A stretch of DNA of 64,000 nt from Trogon surrucura (taxonomy: Eukaryota > Chordata > Aves > Trogoniformes > Trogonidae), in NCBI GenBank assembly GCA_020746105.1, contig CM036631.1:15411058-15475057 (forward strand), in the 5' to 3' direction. Below the pieces are notes generated by a model, which did not search any database, was not told where the DNA came from, and was given only the letters and a program-made list of their open reading frames with translations. Shown one piece after another: positions 1-13,100 of the stretch. Position numbers and translations under genes: made by a program. The first letter of the stretch is position 1; each line of letters opens with the position of its first letter.

Positions 1-1172
1 TCCATGTTGGGGCTGGTTCTTAAAGTAGGTTGTTGTAGAGCCTGACTCAACAGCGGTTTTCCAGTCGTAGTAAATATAAAGCAAATATCAAATTAAAATC
101 ACTTGTATGATGCAAACATGCATATTGGTACTTCAAGAGATTACCAGATGCTCAGTAATCAACATTTTGTTGATGATTTTCAACGCTGAAAAAAGGGAAG
201 ACAAAAAAAAGTACCCTGCAACTACTGCAGCTGTTCACAATTAAAAAAATTAGCTATTTCCCTTGGTCCATGTGATCTTTTCATCTGTTTAGGCTTTCAC
301 CAACTGAAAACTGAAATATCACTGATTTGTGTATTTTTATTTTTTTAATGGCATATTGTGAAAATAAACCACGATAAGTTTTCCTTTGATGAGCAGGAAA
401 GGTAACTGAAATTTCATGTTGAGGAGGGAAGTTCATGATTGAGCTTTATGAGAACCACAACCTGACTACGACACTTCCTAAAGATAAAATCTGTTTTGGT
501 TGGAGAAATGCTGAAAGTATTTGTTGTTTTCAGTTAAGTCTTCTGCTTCTACAGATGGGCTAAGAATAATGGATTTTGTAAATCATTAATGTGTATGTGC
601 ATTATGTAATATGTGTAATTATCTTGACTGTATTACAAGTGGAAATCCCTAAGGAAAAAAAAACAAATGCAGTTCATGTTCCTTGCTTTTCAAAGAAAGT
701 AGGATCTTACCTTTTCTTTGGCTTAGTTGTTTTAACCAAGAACATATCCATCATTCATTTTGCCACTGCAGGAGTGTAAATGTCTCAGCCATTTATTTTT
801 TTTCCCCCCGATAGGGTTCTTGGTAATATCTCAGTACTGCAAAGTGGGTTGAGGAGTTTGGATTGCTTTTGTGCCAATCAGAGTGTTAGTTTTTGTCAGA
901 AACTGGCTAAAGCCAGCCAGCAAACTAGTATGTCATGTGAGTATATAATTGCATATGGATTAGTGTATTTGTCTTAAGAAACTAGAGGCCCTAAAGACAT
1001 ACAGAAGTCTCTTCAATACTTGGGCCAGTGAAAATGAAAATTTGACTTAAGGTTATTGCGGTCCCATCCAGGGGTACTGTGTATCAGGAACTACCAATGT
1101 GGGAATGTGTTTGTTGGGAGTATGTATTTTGTTATTTGTGAAGGTTTACTTTTGTGTTTTCTTTTTTATAAG

Positions 1173-4100
1173 GATGCGGTGTCAAAATACCAGGAAGTGA
1201 CAAATAATCTGGAATTTGCTAAAGAACTGCAAAGGAGTTTTATGGCTCTGAGCCAAGATGTAAGTAAAGAGCAAGCGGTGCAGTGTGGGCTGTCCAAACA
1301 CTTAGACCTTGAACTCTCTTTCACTGATACTAGATATAGTAGCTGCCCTTTATTTACAGAGAAATGCTCTGTATGTTTCGTTTATGTGAAATACTCCTCG
1401 TTTCTTCTATGTTTACCTGTTTTCTTTTACTCTATATACTAGTTGTGTCACATTTTCTGACTGCTCCTGAAAGATTTTTTTCTGATGAGCAACATAAAGG
1501 TATGGAAACAAAAATAATGTAATCTGATAAAAATGATGTGATCACAAAACAGACCTGTCACACAGCGTTATGGGCAGCCACATACTGCCAGTAGCAACTT
1601 TTTCTTGAAGGAGATCGATTTCACAGGCCTGCTTCTGTCTTTGGCAAGTGGCTGAGGGATTTTGTTTCTTTATATTACGATAGGATATAAAGTTTCAGCA
1701 GCTGAAAGCACTGTGCTTCCTTTTTCAGCATTTTTGCTGTCTTGTTAATGGCAGTTACATTCTGAAACTGAAGTATGAAGCAAGATTAGTATTACTGTTG
1801 TAAAGGATAAATTAACAGTACTACAAGTAATCTTCTGCGTTGGTGTTCTGTTAAGGGTGTAAATAAAGCTGTAATCAAGAACAAGTTCTGAAACGAGTAG
1901 ACAATTCCAGTTATGTGAACAGGTTTGTTTTATTTTTCGTGCCAGGAGCTGCAAACAAAAAGACACACTTTAGATCTCTGCAGTGTCATTGCAAGAGAAT
2001 TAATTCTGGGGCAGGCTGAAAGCATAACCCCTTCTGCAGGACTGGAAGATCCCAAATGCAGTGACACAGTTAGAGTTAATGAGTTAGAGAAAGAGCGGCA
2101 GCATCGGTAGAGTTCTTTGTGTAGTTGATGTTGGTGCAGCAGACTGGTCTAACGAGCATATTTAGTTTGTGAACAGACTGTGATAATTTGAAGGGCATCA
2201 GCATCCTCACGTTATAAACTGCTTTCTGCGTTTGATGTGGTCGTAAATTTGTAGGCCTCTGAGCTAAGCTCTTCCTTTGCTTTCCTTGCATCAGGGTTCC
2301 ATGTATGTTTATGAAATGTTAGTGGTGAAAGAACTTTCTTCTTCAGACGAGTTTGTCCTGAGTTACTTCTCTGGTCAGCTGACCGCTAAGAGAAGCGAAT
2401 AAATCCGGGGGCAATAAACTGATGCTCTGCTTTCAAACCTGGTTGCAGTTTTCCTGATGGGAGTTAGTTCTCATGTAGCTGATTTTAAGACAATGTCTGA
2501 TTTTAAAAAAGAAGTTCAAGTCCTTCAGAGGGAGAATGTTACTGTCACAAGTTTTATTTTTTTGAAAGGGAAGATGAAAGTTTTGTATAGTTACAGAGTG
2601 AGCAAGCTGAATTTTAATAGAATCATGGAACCATTCAGCTTAGAGAAGACCTTCAAGATCAAGTCCCAACAGTTAACTCAGCACTGCCAAGACCACCACT
2701 AAATCATGTCTCTAAACGTCGTGTCTGCGTGTGCTGTGCGGAGTGCAAGGCCGATGATTATCTGTCAGCCGTTCCTTTCCAACATCCGTGATCCTCAAAC
2801 CGAGGATGTTAGAGAGTAGATGCATCCATGTTCCCTTTAGACTCTGGGGACCTCATGTCCAAGAATCTGTTTAAATACTTTTTGAAGTTGCTGATAGTGT
2901 TTATTTCTTCAACCTTTCATGGCAAAACATTCCAGGAGTTCCCTCCCATGGTGTGTTAAGAAACAAGTACTTTTCATTTATCTATTTTAAGCTGATACCC
3001 TAGGAGTTTCAGTGAATGCCTCCTATTATTATGGGATACAATGAAAAACTGCTCTGTTCATATTCTGGGCTGGCGTTTGTGCTCTTTATGGACAACCTGG
3101 ACCACCCTTACTCCTCCAAATTGCAGAACCCAAAACTTAGGCTCTGCTTGTAAGGCAGCTGCTCTGACTCCTCGATCAGTTGGGTTGCCCTTGTCTGTGC
3201 CTTTTCAAATTACTCTTAAGTCCGCCTCGAGTTATAGAAGTTAGAAGTTGTAAATAGCTACAATGTTTGTTGAAAAGGTGCTTAGTTTTGTACTTTTTTG
3301 ACACTTTCATGTAGATCTAAGTCACTTAGTGTTTCTGATTCGTAAAGGAAGCAAATAATACTCAAACTGGGCTTGCTTTAAGTAACACATTTGTGTCTAA
3401 AGCTTTAGACATGGTGACTGCAGTTACTTGACTGAACTGCTTGTAAACCATGCAAAATACAGGTTTTACGTAAGAGTGTGATCCGAGATTTGTGGCACTG
3501 GTTTTAAAGTTAGACTGAATTTGCAGGCTTTCGACTCTGCTTAAAAGATACTCTTTGAATTTCACAGGTTATTCTGCTGTAACGTTAGATTGATAAGTGG
3601 CAGTTCAACACCAACATCCATGTCTACTTGTCAATAAAAGGCATTTCAAATCTATTTTCTTTCCCTTGAGGTTGCTACAGAATTGCAGTTAAAGCAATTT
3701 AACATTTCATTTCAAACAGATCCAGAAAACAATAAAGAAGACAGCTCGCAGGGAGCAGCTGATGCGAGAAGAAGCCGAGCAGAAGCGTTTAAAGACTGTG
3801 CTAGAGCTGCAGTTTATTTTGGACAAGTTAGATGACGATGAAGTGCGCAATGACTTGAAACAAGGATCAAATGGAGTACCAGTGCTGACAGAGGAAGAAC
3901 TGACAATGCTGGATGAGTTTTACAAGCTAGTTTATCCTGAACGGGACATGAACATGAGGTAGGCTTACTGTAAAGTACTTTGTAATTGCCAGTCAGTTAA
4001 TGATGTATTTACTGTGTGGTTAATTTAAAGACTTGGTAAGAAATAAACTCTTTATTATTTTTTTAAGATTGAGTGAGCAGTATGAGCAAGCATCTGTTCA

Positions 4101-7100
4101 CCTGTGGGACTTACTGGAAGGGAAGGAAAAACCAATTTGTGGAACAACCTGTAAGTATAGTCTCTGTATTAAGAGATAGCGCCCTGAATTTGTGCTTGAA
4201 ATACAAAGTTTAATATAAGAGAACTTTGGCAGTAATTATCTTAGCACACTTTTAGAGTAGCTTTTTTTTTTTTTTCCCCAGGCCTTAGCTGGACTGTAAC
4301 AGAATAACTTAAAGTATGAACTTACTGTGTAATTTTAAAATTTTATTTTTTTACTGATGCAGTATCGCTCAGTATTTAAGCTTGGTCCGTTCCTGCTATT
4401 TCAGCAGTATCCTGCTGCTGGTGGTGCTTGTTTTCTGGAAACGTGCGTGAACAAGGAGCTTTGTCAATATGACCTAATATATAAACTGCCTTGGCCTTAC
4501 CTGATGTGATGTTCTGCTCCCCCTTGTCTCCTGCAAAAAGCATTCTGGTTTTGCCCTCTTTTGATGGATTAACTCTGTAAATCAGGGTGTGATCATACAG
4601 ATGGACTGCTTTCTTGCAGAAATGTAAATTTTGGCAAATATATATCTTGTAACACTGGACCTTAAGAAAATGGCTCAGCTAGGCAATTGTCTGTTCCTTG
4701 TATTATGGGGAATTTTTGAAGTCTTAATTGGAAGGCAATAGGAAAGTTCTAGGTAAGATAATCCTCTTTTTGTAGGTAAAAGAGCTGATAGCTTTCCCCC
4801 TTTAAAAAAAAACCACAATTATCTGTACTATATTAGAATAATACTGATGTTTTGAAAGTGTTTGTTTTATTCCATTTATAGAAAGTGAAAGGGTAGTATT
4901 GTTATCTAACCTGTTTTGTTGAGGAATGGTGCATAGGAGCTTGTAAGGTACTGTGGCCTTAATGGTAATAAAATTTTCCTTGTTTGTGGCAGAACTTCAG
5001 GTTGTTTATGTAGTTGAAATGAAATTTTGTGTGGAGGTACCAGATTCATATCTTTTTTTAATTAATACTTGTTCTGCGAGAACTCAGATCTGAAATGTTG
5101 TGATGTTAGATCTTGGGAAGACTCCAAAAATGTGCACCACGCTTTTTTGCTTTTTTTTTTTTTTTTTTTGAAGAGATGGAGGAAGGAGAAGGTCTGAGGA
5201 TAGTTTTTAAGAGAGCTGGTGTATGCTCCTTGGAGACCTGGTCATTCTCTTACCGGATGAAGCTGGGCTGAGTACAGTATCTGGTTCTCAGAATGAGCTT
5301 TTAGTGATGGCATTGGCAGCCGTCGCTCGTTTCCTTTGTCTTATAATACGGATGAATTTTAATGTATTTTTGAGCCCTTCTCTGTGTACGTATTGATTCA
5401 TACAGTGGTTTTCACTTGCCAGACGAGCACGGCAAACCTTCAATTTCGAGTCTACTGTGGGTTTTGTTGCCTCGACAGTCGGTCATGCTGCCGTGCCAAA
5501 GTGTTTGACTTGTTCTGGGTTAAAATCCCGCAGCATTCACCTGAGGTGCTGAGTGCAAGCTTGTGCTTGTTGCACTTACAAAGGCTGTTCTGAGCCACTT
5601 CACGGCAGGGAAAGAGCCTTCCTGAAGGTGGTACCTGTGTAAATTTATTTGTGCGGGCAGTTGTTTTGTAAGAAATGGCCTTGCAGTAAGTTGTGTTTTT
5701 TTTTTAATTAGGAAATTAGAAAGAAAATCAGTTACAGTTGCAACTTCACTGGGTTCCTAAAACTTTGCAGGCTGAAAACTAAGCAACCAGAGGCTTTTGA
5801 AATAGCAGAGTAAAAGTCTGGTAATTAAATTCATAAACTTTAACTCACTTTGAAGTGTTTTACAAATCATCTGAAGAGTATTATCCTCTCAAGATGCTCC
5901 TTTGCCCTTCTGATTTTTCTGAAGTGGATTAATTATTGATTCATTTAATATGACTTAGCAAGACAGAAGAAAATCTGTAACAGTAGTGTCAGTGCACTAG
6001 CTTGGGCCAGCAACTTTTGCCAGCAGAAGGGTAATAAAATTTATGGGGGATCTTTGGGAAGGAAGGAAAGGGTGATTAGGTTTGAGTTACAGTTACTCTT
6101 TAACTTGTTCCATTTTCGTAGATAAAGCGCTGAAGGAGATTGTTGAACGTATTCTTCAAACTAGTTACTTTGATAGCACCCATAACCATCAGAACGGGTT
6201 ATGTGAGGAGGAAGAGGCAGCACCTGCACCTGCAGTAGAAGACACTGTAGCAGAAGCTGGTAAGAAAGTGCTGATACCTTGTGACTAGAACAGCCCTTTG
6301 TGTTGTACTGTCTTGTCTCTTGGGATGCATCAGAACGATAGGATTGCAAATGCAATTTTAACTGCCAAGGACACCTGTCTCTGAATTCGGGTGCACTAGT
6401 GTTTTGAGTAGAAATGTCATTTCTTGATAATCGACTTTACATCTGACCAGGCAACCTGTGTAGGTGAAGTCAGCCATCTGTTCAGCCCTGCCCTGAGGAA
6501 GGAAAAGCAGAGGTGTGTTCCCTGTAAGGCTGACTCTTGCCAGCTGCTCCTTTGGAGGGACTGTAATAATTTCTAACGTTCACGTTGGAAACGTGTTCCA
6601 TCATGTGCAGGGAGGGGCTTACTGCTCCGGCTGTGGAGCATCAGCTGGATGAAGTAACAGTCACTTGGTACTTGGTTTTGAACATACATGTCAGCGTTTG
6701 TCTGTCTAATGTGTCACTTGCTGAGATAAGAATCCAGGCTAAAAATGAAACTATTTAGAAGCAGGTTTATGCGTATGAAAATTGTTGTCAACATCTCTTC
6801 CCTATTTTGTTCTCCTGTAAAGCTTTTCAGTGTGGTTTATAAACAAAACTTTGCTTGTAATGTTAAGACGGTCAAAGATAAAAGTTCTGGTTGCCTGAGA
6901 CTTCTCAGTTTTTCAGTGGTTCCCACCAGTTTAATCCTTTGTTGGAAGGGAGGACTTTTTGAAGCAAAGAGTAGATCTGTGTACTTAAGAAACATGATTA
7001 TATGGTACCAAACTTCTAAGAAGGAAAATCATGACCTTTTTTACCTTTTGAATATGTTGTGGAGAAAACTGAAATTTGGAATAGCTGACATAACTCTTGA

Positions 7101-10100
7101 CAGCAAGAATTTAATGTGATTTTCCTTTTTTTTAAATTCAAAACTCAAACTTGTTATTACCAATTCTCTATTAAGGTCCTGATGTTTTTGTTTTCTTCGG
7201 ACACACAAGTTTCTTCTTAATCCACCTTGTAACATTAGGTCTGTTTCTGAAGCAGCAGATACTTAACTGTAAAGTCAGCGATAGTGAGGCTCTAATCCCA
7301 GATCTAATCAAAATCCCGTCCCCTTGAAGGCAGCAAGCTTCCAATCCCAGGTATTGATGTCACTCAGGAGTAAATGTGTCCTTTCATTTTTATACCCACC
7401 TCTACTTCCTGCGTACTAATAGTCCAGAACACCTTTGAAGCAAATGTGTTTGATAAATGACTGCTGCAAAGATGCATCAGACTTCTTCAAAATTCCACTT
7501 TTTCATCTGACTTTGTATCTTCCAGATCTGTAACATCAGGGTGGTTTTTCACATAAATGATACGTTTGTCTTACAGAACCTGATCCGGTGGAAGAATTCA
7601 CTGAACCAACTGAAGTCGAATCAACTGAGGTACTATTCACTGGAAAGATTGTCATTTTGTATAGCTTTGCTGCCACTTACTTTTACTTTCATACCCTTTC
7701 TTATTTTTATTTTAGTATGTAAACAGACAATTCATGGCAGAGACTCAGTTCAGCAGTAGTGAGAAGGAACAGGTAGATGAGTGGACAGTTGAAACGGTTG
7801 AGGTAAGATCTTGTGTACTGCAGGTAAAATTGCAATCCCTGTTTCCACTGACTCCCAATTCATGATAGGTTTTAGTATTGCACCCCTTCTCCCCTAATAT
7901 TAATAAAAATATATATATATTTAACTAGGCGTGGACTCACTACTCATTCTTCAATTACGTATTTAGCTCAGGAGTAAATAAAACAAAAAACACGCAGTCT
8001 GGCTAAGTTTGCAAAGAACTTGCTTTTGTTCAGTAGTGGCTTGCTTGGGCAAACTTCAAAGGCTTAGGCTTAAAAAGATTTAAAAGATTATTTTTTAAAG
8101 GCTTTTTTTGTTTGTTGTAAGAGAGCTTTGCTGCAAGTGCAGAAAAACTTAAGTTTATCTACACAGCTCCTGTCAGCGTCGCATAGTTGTGTGTTGGATT
8201 GAGCAGCTCCATGCAGAAGCAGCTGAAAATTACTACCTCAACTAATATCTACTCCAGATTGCATTTGCACATAGTATGATGTTAAAAGTACCCTTGAGTG
8301 TACGTCTCTGCTTTCAGCAACTATAATTCTTCAAGGATTTTGCTTGGTTTACTACTTTGCAGTGGAGTGATGATACACTTGTGATGTTTGTGGTACATGG
8401 CTATTGGGATCCGTTCCCAGTTTAGTACTTTGGATTCTGGATTTAACTGCGTGTGCAGATCCATCATTCTGTTCTTCTAGAATTGATGTTCTTCACGTAG
8501 TGGAAAGGACAGGTCACACGGAGTCGCTCAGATGTTTGGTGTTTTGGAACTTGGGTTGTATCCATCTGTTAGGAATAGCCATCAGTAGCATCTTTTAGAT
8601 GCTGGGGACGTAATTTTGAGTTAACTTCAACCTTCTGGAGCAGCCAGTTGTAGATGGACAGGTTTTTTAGACTCTTCCTTGGTGTCTCCAGACCCTTTTA
8701 AGTGTAGGAGTGGAGAAAGTCATCTCTTGAAGTGGAGAAAAAGAGAGCAGCCATTTTGATGTGATTAGATAATCCGCCTGATTTTACATTTGGTCTGTCT
8801 GAAATTTGTATCTTGTGGTGTTGAAGACCACCAGGAGATCAAGTTATACTTGTGATGGATGTGAGCCTTCTAGAACTAATGAGCCAACTTTGCCATGTAT
8901 GTGAATGATTTTGGTACTGTTTTGTCATGGTATTCCATTCCCTTATGTAAAAATCTCTAAAACATCACTGCTGTTAATGTGATTTAAGATAGCTCTTTGA
9001 AAAAAAGTGAAGAAACCCTCTGAAACCACAAATTAATGCTTGATTGTGGTATTCTTACAAGACATGGTATTTTAAAGTTCATGCAGGCTTCAATCTATCT
9101 TGAATTATATGTGTTTCTTGAATTATATATGTTTCTACCCAGTGTCCAGAGTAGCGTAGAGGTTCAGTTCTCTGTAGTTCTTAGTGTAGATGGAGACACG
9201 AGAATGTAGGAAATGTCCTTGGGATTGATGCCTGTTGTACTTCTTCCCTCTGCTCTTAAACTGTAAGGCTGTGCATCGTGCGATTGAAAACTCAAAGGCT
9301 TCCTCATGGGAATAATAATAATAATAATAATAATAATCTGTGGTAATGGTTTTAGTATGGTTAAAGAGTTCCAGTTGTAGTTTTGCATTGGATATTTTGG
9401 AAACTCCTCGCTTTCCGCACATCTTTGCTGGTCACCTACATCTGGCTTACGTCAGCTTTGTTCTCATGGAAGAGCACAAGGAATATATACTTCAGTTGTC
9501 CTTTCTGTCCACTTCCCTTGGACTATGTACAAAAGAGCAATTTAGAAAAAAATGAGAAGACTGGTTCCTCATAATTAAGAACTGTGTTTTCTCAGATTTG
9601 ACACAAAGAGGGGAAATTGAGAATTACTGTCTTTGAAGTTACTTTTGGTGTTCTTACTGGCACCAAAATCCCACTTCTCGTGGGAATGCAACTGAATTCT
9701 TCTTAGGGAAGATGGTGATACACGTTGTGCTTTTCAGCTCAAGATCATTGCGGCGCTGGTATAGTACGAGCTGTAAATGATAGCTGTTAATTTGGAGGTT
9801 GATAGTATTCTGAAAGAGCATTTACACAGATTTCCGAAGTTGTGAAGGGGAAGGCTATCACAAACGTCTCTTTTTGAGTAACCCTTGAGTAAATGTGATA
9901 CGTTCAAGATTTCTGTGATCCGGTATGTTTATATCTTGCGAAGTGCTAGTATTGCACGGCGACTGTGTGGGCCTTCCGTAAGTTTAAACAATTTGCTTGT
10001 GAATTTTCAATGTGTATTTGGATTATACGATGTTTCAATTTCTGTTGAAGATGCCCTTTATTGGTAGTAGTGAGGGGTTTGTGGAGTTTCTGTTGTTTTG

Positions 10101-13100
10101 GTTTTTTTCTGTTGTTGTTTCTCTGTTTGGTTATATTTTATTTGTTTCTTTTGTGTAAGTATCTGAATCTGCTTGTATACGAAGTTCTCTCTGTCTTAGA
10201 TTACAGAGCTTTGGTTGGATGGATGGGTGTGTGTTTTGTGTAGAATCACAAACTGGTCTGTGACTGCCAGAATCCAAGTTCATTTCTGGCTGTTTTGTGG
10301 TCTCATTAAAGTCTCTTGTCTCCTCCTTCGCCCCGTCTATCCCCTGTCATTCTCCTCTGATCGTGTCTGGGCAGCTCTGCCTGCCGAGAGAGAAGGTCAA
10401 GGGGTAGGAGATCGGGAGGCAGAGGGTCAGGAGGTGAGCGTGTCATTTGATGAGTCAAATACTATTCTGCCCAGAGGTTCAGCTCTCCCGAAAGAAAAAT
10501 TTCCCCTTGCTGCTGCGCCCCCGAGATGAATGGAGATGTAAGGTTGGGTAATGATGTGGGTTTGAATAATGATTCTTACATTTGAGTAGTCTCTGTACCT
10601 TTTTCATGCAGAATACTGTAGGAAAGCTGTTAACTGTAGAACTATATCCTGTCCGTTGGCAACTTAATATGCAAAACTCAGAAATTATTTATAGCAGTTT
10701 TGTCCTACTGTGATTATAATAGGTCAGAGTACCAGGTAATGATAATAAGACTGAAGGAATAGACCCTAAAGAAGGAGGTTAGGAAAAGGCAGCGTAAAAG
10801 AGCGAGCACCATCTGAAGTTAGCACCGCTTGTGGAAAAGCAAAACATCTGAAAAAATTGTCCCTCTACTGTGTTTTGGATTATTCCATCAACTTGTTTTT
10901 TTTCTTCAAGATACTGAATTGTTATGAATGACTGTAAATTGAGTGATAGTACTCAAATAATTGAGAGCATTTTTGGTAATAATTATGTAGGAGATGAATA
11001 GCTGCGGCTCAAGTTTCACCGGATCATCTAGCTTGCTTTTTTCCTTTACTTGCATATGTGTGTGCTAAATAACATTTTCAGAAAGAAAAAATCCCACTTA
11101 CAGGGATTAATTGTTAATTTGGAAACGGGTCAGAATTTGAAGTTGAGGAACTGTGTAATCCAGAAGAGCAGTTGTGCTTGTTTTCCACTGTGGGCATTCT
11201 TAAGGCGTGCTTCCATGGGAACTGCCAAATTGCTTCTCTTTGGATGGCTGATAGTGGAGATTTGGATCTGAAGGGAATCTTGAAGAGGAATGTAGGTTGT
11301 AGTTGTGTTTTAGTTTTGTTCAGAGACTTTTTTAAATTATTTTTTATTTTCTGTTAAAGCTGGCTAGGGATTTGGTCAGTGAAAGAATCATTGGGAGTTT
11401 GTGAGGCGATGGCATGTACAAAATGTCCCATATAAACAGTGTTTGTGAATCTGAGCAAGGCGTAAGCATACACGAATATGCTGTAGGCTTCTGTGAGAAA
11501 TTAAAAAAGAAAACATGACAAACTTTGAGGATGGGTAGCAGGAGTTCAGCTTTGAAGTTCAGACCTGTGGTTATAGAACTGGCCTAAAATAGGACTGTTT
11601 TGTCACTTGTCATGACTGCTGTACAGAGGGCTGTCTTCTGTGTTTCTAAGAAGAAACTAAATATTGAATTTCAGGTGCATATATACTCATTTATATCCTG
11701 CACAACTGTACCTGTTTGGAAGGTAATTACTAATAAAAAGCTCATGGAAATAGAGAAGTGATAGAGAAGTGATTGACAATGATCGTATTCTTAAAGGACG
11801 GTTGTTGACATGAAAGCAAGTTGAAAATGACACTTGTGTGTTGTGGAAGTTGCCTAAAGAGCAAAACTGGTTAGGAACACAAAAGTGTGACTTTGTGCAA
11901 CTTGACAGTCTCTAACCGTCTGATTTCAAGCTGTTTGTTGATGGATGTTCTTAGATGCTCTTGTTCAGCTCTCCTGCTTGCTCTGCTATCTTTGATAAGG
12001 TGGTATCTGAAAGCACGTTGTTGTGTGTTGTCCCTCTGGTTACGTGCGCCGTGTTGGAATATGTCTAATAAATCTGAATTTTCTTGCTCCCTCTGAGTTG
12101 TGTTTCTGCTTCTGGTGTGCCCCCACGGTGCTGTCTTGCAGTCTCTGTCACACCATGCCTCCTGCTGTTCTCTGACACCATAAATCAGCTAGCTAGGATA
12201 ATGCTTAAGAACTCGGTCTCTAGATGTTGCAATGAAAACCTAAAATTTTAAACTCTTAAGAAAGACCCAAAAATTCTGACTCTACTTAAATTTACCAAAA
12301 AGGTATGAGAAGATGATTGTTCTCCATCTCTGCCTACTTTTGAAACCTGCTCTCCCCTGACTATAAATTCTCAAATGTTGATAAATTGTTGTCTCAAATC
12401 CTGCTCTAAAAAAAAAAATCCCCATAACATTGAACAGTTTTTTGGCTAACGCTGTTCTTAATGGGGAATAAAGTGGACGGAAAGAAAATACAGAGCACAG
12501 TCAGAACTTTGTAATTGTGTGAAGTGCTCAGATGAGTAGCTGGCCACCAGTATTGGCATAACTGTAGGAGGATGTAGTATTTTTCTTCAGGAACAATGTT
12601 GTAATTATGTCCTTAATGAATTAGGCAATAACCATAAATTTCGAGAACTCCTGAGTGACTTCTGTGCAGGGCTAAATTAAGCTGAAATTTCACTTGGCTG
12701 CTTGTTTCTTACTAGGTTGTAAATTCGCTGCAGCAACAGACACAAGCTACATCTCCTCCAGTTCCTGAACCTCACACACTCACCACTGTGGCTCAAGCAG
12801 ATCCTCTTGTTCGAAGACAGCGAGTACAGGACCTCATGGCGCAGATGCAGGGCCCGTATAACTTCATGCAGGTATGATGAACCCACCCTAACGTGAAGCT
12901 AGAACCAAAGAAGTAAAATAGCACTTTCTGGCTGTTAGTCACGATTTAAAGAGTCCGCTGGGGTTTGTTTGAAAGATGCAGTGGTCACGCAGATCACATA
13001 GCGCTGTGTGGCAAGAGCTCATCCAAAGCTTGCTGGCCTATATTGCTGTCAAAGCACAGTTGGGATGTTACTTAGCTTTTCAGTCCTTGTTTGTCCTAAA

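Larger units (their letters stand above)
1173..4150 (+). other. CAPRIN1: CAPRIN1 exons for the conserved homology region 1 (coiled/helical part)
   Basis: Three exons (1173-1259, 3720-3958, 4068-4150) encode a charged, helix-prone stretch. It runs from DAVSKYQEVTNNLEF through KTARREQLMREEAEQKR to HLWDLLEGKEKP. In the human protein this is the caprin family homology region 1, which mediates dimerisation and binding to partners (family knowledge). The exons join in phases 0, 2 and 1 without a stop. The intron between the first two (1260-3719) carries antisense CR1 fragments. Confidence 0.9.

Noticed and set aside
1..1172. Earlier CAPRIN1 exons
   Set aside because: I searched for the residues expected before DAVSKYQEV and found none; this stretch is intron.
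9164..9422. Poly-Ile/poly-Tyr ORFs
   Set aside because: Produced by the (AAT)9 microsatellite.
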